A stretch of 64,000 nucleotides of DNA from Rhynchopus sp. YZ270_cl-10 (lineage: Eukaryota; Euglenozoa; Diplonemea; Diplonemida; Diplonemidae): contig OZ037931.1 in assembly GCA_964035575.1 (NCBI GenBank), positions 877,567-941,566 of the forward strand. The letters are read 5' to 3'. This document shows positions 60,252 to 64,000 of the stretch, in pieces. Positions within the stretch are counted from its first letter, which is position 1, and each line of letters starts with the position of its first letter. A model generated the notes under the pieces. The model saw only the letters and a list, made by a program, of their open reading frames with translations, had not been told where the DNA came from and did no database searches. The translations under genes and the position numbers were made by a program.

Positions 60252-61653
60252 ATTATACATTTTTCGTTCTTTTTGGTGCACATGCACGATAATTTATTTT
60301 GTAATTTCAAAAAAAAACAACTGTCATCTGAGCATCGTAGGCAGAAACCTGTCTTTTCGATCAAACAAACTGCTTACGAGGGTCATATTGGCAGGAAACG
60401 TGCCTTGCCCCCCACTTTCCCTCCCTCCCCTTGCACACATGAACTGCGAATAAAAGAAAAAAAAGTGGAGTTTGCCCAAAAATAAAGCAATCACATTTTT
60501 TTTTTTTTCAAAAAAAAATACTATGAACGTAGATAAATACAAATCCTCTCACCAATTTTTGCCTTTTACCATTAGAAATCTTTTTTTAAAAAACCTCCCT
60601 CACGGTCCCTCTACCCCTTTGTTTTTCGATGGCATATGATGATCCTTTTTGTTGTATATTGGTGCCTAAGCGCGAGAGGCTTAGGGTCATATCATAAACC
60701 TTTCTTTTTTTGTTTTTTTTTGCTCCTCTCTCGTTTCAACGACGTGCTGTAAGACTGCACCAATCCTTTTTATTCTGCAGCGAATCGGTATCGAGACGTT
60801 ACTATATATATTTTTTTTAAAAGAGAAAAACCGAATGGAGTGGGAAACGTAGTGGGAATTCCAGCGAGCTTTTTTTTTTTTCGTAATGTTTTATTCTCCC
60901 CGACAAAAAAAATATCACGCGCAGATAAAACACTCGTTTCTTCTCCACACAATGCGTTTCATTTGTTTTTCTCGACACCTTTTTTTTTTTTCCAATTTTC
61001 CCATACTACCCGATAGGCGATTGAGTGTCTAACAACAACCACAGAACGTACAAGAAGAGGATATAAGAAATGCAGGAAAGATACGAAGAGAGAAAACAAA
61101 TGACATGCGATAGTGAGTTCCCAATTATCCCCGTTCGTTTCTTGACTCCACAATGAGTGGAGCGGGATGAGGACGTAGAAAATGGTAACCTCCACGAAAC
61201 GGTGACAGGCAAGGTGACGGCTGCCATCTATATATAGGGTAGGCTGACCGTCAGGCCACATTATCAAAAAAAAAAAAAACGTAACGGTTACGCGGAGCTC
61301 ACACGAAAAGCGAGGGGTCTACACGTTATTATTCAAAAAAAATCAAAAAAATCAAAAAAAAAAAATCTACAACAAAAAATCGATATCTCATCCCTTTCAA
61401 CCCACTCTTATCTGGAGACGTGTCTTTGTCACAACCCTTTAATTTTTTTTAAATATTGACATCACGTTCTGCAATTGAAGCCCTCTTCCCCCATTTCATA
61501 TACATGAGGGGGGGGGGATGTTGACCAGCACACAGCTGTGCTGGTTTTCTGCTGGCTCATCAAATTTACCGTTCAGTATACACAATATAAACTACCGTCG
61601 CTCTTTCCTCATATGACACAGGGCACCACACCCAAAGATAACGAACAAAATGA
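60252..61653. other. Spacer 60.3-61.65 kb
   Basis: AT-rich, no gene; a family A repeat lies at 60661-60692. The final 30 bp before the N gap (GGGCACCACACCCAAAGATA) may be leader or coding sequence of the next gene, which cannot be decided. Confidence 0.4.
60661..60692 (+). repeat. Family A hairpin repeat
   Basis: GGTGCCTAAGCGCGAGAGGC then TTAGGGTCATATCATAAACC. Confidence 0.7.
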
Positions 61654-61853
61654 NNNNNNNNNNNNNNNNNNNNNNNNNNNNNNNNNNNNNNNNNNNNNNN
61701 NNNNNNNNNNNNNNNNNNNNNNNNNNNNNNNNNNNNNNNNNNNNNNNNNNNNNNNNNNNNNNNNNNNNNNNNNNNNNNNNNNNNNNNNNNNNNNNNNNNN
61801 NNNNNNNNNNNNNNNNNNNNNNNNNNNNNNNNNNNNNNNNNNNNNNNNNNNNN
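61654..61853. other. Assembly gap, 200 N
   Basis: Exactly 200 unknown bases; the true length may differ. Confidence 0.99.
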
Positions 61854-62392
61854 CCTGGGGTATGAGTGTCATGGGCGCAAAGAAGCTGGATAATCAGTTC
61901 GGCGCAGGCACGTCGTACAATACATGGCAGAGCACAAAGCACTACGCAGGGTTCTACAAGGGCGACATTCTGGCTGGGGTTGGGTACACAGACCTGACGG
62001 ACCTGAACACATCGACACCTATCGCACAGAACGACATTTGGTCTGCGGAGTGGACGTTTGGTGCCATCAACATGTGCCAGACACTGTCGCAGCAGTACAA
62101 GGAGCTGGGGAGGGATGACTACGCTGAGAACTTGCTGCGCGACGCACAGAGCATGTACAACGAAGTGTCGAAGCTGTGGCCCGAGGGCCTGCGCTTCCCT
62201 GACGGCTCGTACGTGTACGCAAACAGACGCTTCTTCATCCCTTGGGGATGGTTCTCGAACCCGATTTCTGCAACGTGCTCCACCGCCTGGTCGGTCCTCC
62301 AGGAAAGGAACTTCGACCCGTTTGACTACGGTGGAGGCAACAAGCCTGCCCTGCAGACACCACCACACCTGCAGAGGAGGAGAGGGTACTGA
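61854..62392 (+). CDS. C-terminal part of a glycosidase-like protein
   Basis: The start is lost in or before the gap; about 178 residues are readable from 61856. The sequence has WGMSVMGAKKL, SYNTWQSTKHYAGFYKGDI, NDIWSAEWTFGAINM, YANRRFFIPWGWFSNP and STAWSVLQERNFDPF, with helical stretches between. Paired helices with conserved Trp, Tyr and Glu-Trp motifs suggest an alpha/alpha-barrel glycoside hydrolase or a related carbohydrate-active enzyme. I cannot name the family. The end is short and basic (HLQRRRGY). Confidence 0.5.
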
Positions 62393-63134
62393 AGGGGGGG
62401 TCCTTTAGCTGAGGCAGCCGGGTGACGAGCTTTGTTGTGTTTGTTTGTGTTCAGCGAATCTAATGTTGCGAATTTTTTGAAAGCAAAGACTGTGGTCAAT
62501 ATGCTCTTTGGATGTAATAAAAATAAAATTGAGAAAAAAATAATGTACACATGCATTGACGAAGATAGGTGAACCAATGGTCGAAGGTTCGTGCGAATGG
62601 CTGGGACAGAACGTCCCCTTTCTTTAAAAAAAAAACGGTATTTGACTGTCTTTTCGAAATTTATTTTTTCCCCCACTTTCCCCGCCCAAGAAACGCCCCC
62701 CCAGACTCACACCAGAACGGTTTTTGGAACAACAAAAATATCTTCAATCTATTTTATCGTTTCGCTCAACGCCTTTCTTGTTTTTATTTTATTTTTGTTT
62801 GGAGCAAAGGCAATTCTCAAACGTGATTCTTTTCTTTTTTGTTTTTGTTTTTTTTTTTGCAGGAACTTTTTCTGTTTTCCTCGCTCCATTTGTTTTCCTT
62901 TTGAAAGATGCGAGGTTCTTCATCTTAATATAAAAAACACTTCTACCTTCGCCCTTTTTTAAAGGTGCCTACAGCACGAGAGGATCTAGGGTTGTCTTAT
63001 TATTAACTTTTCTTTTATTGTTTAGCGACCGGTGCAACAGACGTTTTTGTCTACACAAACAGGCGTCCAACTTCACTTTTATTTGTGATGGTTTTTTCGG
63101 CACCGAAGGTGGCTTTAATCAACAGTTGTATAAA
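62393..63134. other. Spacer 62.4-63.1 kb
   Basis: No gene; a family A copy lies at 62962-62999 (AAGGTGCCTACAGCACGAGA, GGATCTAGGGTTGTCTT). Confidence 0.4.
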
Positions 63135-63202
63135 ATCACGGGTTGCCGACGATCGTAGTACGAAATTTTACGATCGTACTACAATCGTCGGCAACCCGTG
63201 AT
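63135..63202. repeat. 28-bp inverted repeat (hairpin)
   Basis: Arms 63135-63162 and 63175-63202, ATCACGGGTTGCCGACGATC and onward, pair with one mismatch around a 12-base loop. Confidence 0.85.
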
Positions 63203-64000
63203 AAATCAACAGATTCCTTTTTTTTAGATGTGTACACGAGAGGCACATTCATCTTTCAAGTATTCTCTTTTTTGAAAAATTGAAAAAAAAATTGAAAAAA
63301 AAAAAAAAATGATGACCTGTAGACACCTTGTCTTTTTCTCGTGTGAACTCCATGCAGCCTTTCCTCCTTTTATTCCGAAGCTTGCTTTAAAGGAGAAATA
63401 GGGTACGGTCGCCAATCATCCCTCAAAACAGGGGGATTTGGTGCAAAATCAACGAAAACAACTTTACCTACCCTATTTTTTGGTGATTTTTAATAAATCA
63501 CCGGAAACTTCTTTTAGCAAAGAGATGTCTGCATCGCGAGACATACATTTCAACTTTCAATTCTGTGAACTGAAAGTATGTGAATCTAAAAAACTTTTCT
63601 TTCTTTGCGCTTTAAAGCCAATGGTCGTGAGTTCGATCCCCACGGCGGGGTGCCTTCTTGGCACGCTGCTAGAAGAAAGCTTTGTATTTCAAGTCAATTT
63701 TTTTTGTTTTTTTTTTTTTTGTTTCGAAGAACTTTTGTTTTGTTTCCTTTTTTTTTTGTCTGGTACCCCCCCCTCTTCCACGTTCACCTTTGACTGCCAC
63801 ACACATACCTTGAGAGGCAAACCACCTCCCACCCCCCTATGTCAAAACAACGCCACTTAACACTCTTTTTTGTCACCTTCCCAAAAGACAGTTCTGTTTG
63901 TTTTTTTTTTGCGTGTGGATCTTCAATACATTGGATTTTTTTTTTGATGATTGATTGACCTTGTTGTGGTCAAAATTATCGTGTAAAATGTTCTGTTTTC
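63203..64000. other. Right-end spacer
   Basis: No supported gene. A partial family C copy, inverted, lies at about 63310-63355, and a family B-like tail (GCTTTGTATTTCAAG) at 63680. GTGAGTTCGATCCCCAC at 63627 resembles a tRNA T-arm, but no cloverleaf surrounds it. Confidence 0.4.

Noticed and set aside
61650-61865. ORFs running through the N gap
   Set aside because: Unknown bases cannot be read; only the sequence from 61856 supports a gene.
63600-63660. tRNA gene suggested by GTGAGTTCGATCCCCAC
   Set aside because: Only a T-arm-like stretch; no acceptor stem, D-arm or anticodon arm in position.

Overview
This is nuclear DNA from a unicellular, flagellated eukaryote. Its genes have short GT-AG introns, and the window includes a meckelin homologue, a kinesin, ER and secretory enzymes, a Tc1-type transposon and a fragment of eukaryotic LSU rRNA. 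Every protein gene I can support lies on the + strand. Many starts follow a pyrimidine tract and an AG within about 5-90 nt. Both traits recall the one-way, trans-spliced gene clusters of Euglenozoa, and the cis-introns would then point to a diplonemid-like or euglenid-like organism. This placement is inference; the LSU fragment at 14.28-14.53 kb is the best taxonomic marker. Genes are GC-rich and mostly intronless. The long spacers are full of T, C and A homopolymers and short mobile elements.

Layout. 0-1.2 kb: 3' end of a Pro/Gly-rich, possibly Sec16-like gene. 2.5-3.8 kb: a hAT-like element, a foldback element and a TGGTG-ended element. 4.2-5.3 and 9.5-10.5 kb: two DHRS7-like short-chain dehydrogenases that share near-identical blocks, separated by five 261-bp tandem repeats. 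11.9-13.1 kb: a protein resembling the septation-network Cdc14 family. 14.3 kb: LSU rRNA fragment. 14.8-19.3 kb: a large protein with a CABLES-type cyclin domain at its C-terminus. 19.6-21.1 kb: a secreted GH125 mannosidase. 23.1-24.2 kb: a 9-bp minisatellite inside a probable mobile element. 24.4-27.5 kb: two unrecognised proteins, the second with IQ-like helices. 28.2-31.8 kb: a four-exon kinesin with a C-terminal C2H2 finger. 35.8-36.8 kb: a single-pass membrane protein. 38.9-40.9 kb: a second hAT-like element. 44.3-45.7 kb: a complete-looking Tc1/mariner DD37E transposon. 46.2-51.9 kb: tandem RecQ helicases, one decayed and one apparently intact, with a fragment between them. 52.6-55.5 kb: meckelin (TMEM67). 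56.2-59.0 kb: an M64 metallopeptidase fused to a tetraspanin-like membrane module. 61.7 kb: a 200-N gap, followed by the 3' end of a glycosidase-like gene.

The genes do not form one pathway. Shared themes are flagellum and cytoskeleton (meckelin, kinesin, IQ-like protein), cell-surface or secreted proteins (M64-tetraspanin, GH125, membrane protein), lipid or steroid-type redox enzymes and DNA repair. The most unusual features are the M64-tetraspanin fusion, a 35-40 bp hairpin repeat whose stem shows a compensatory base change and which lies at an intron 3' splice site, several TIR element families with visible target-site duplications, and the patchwork DHRS7 pair.
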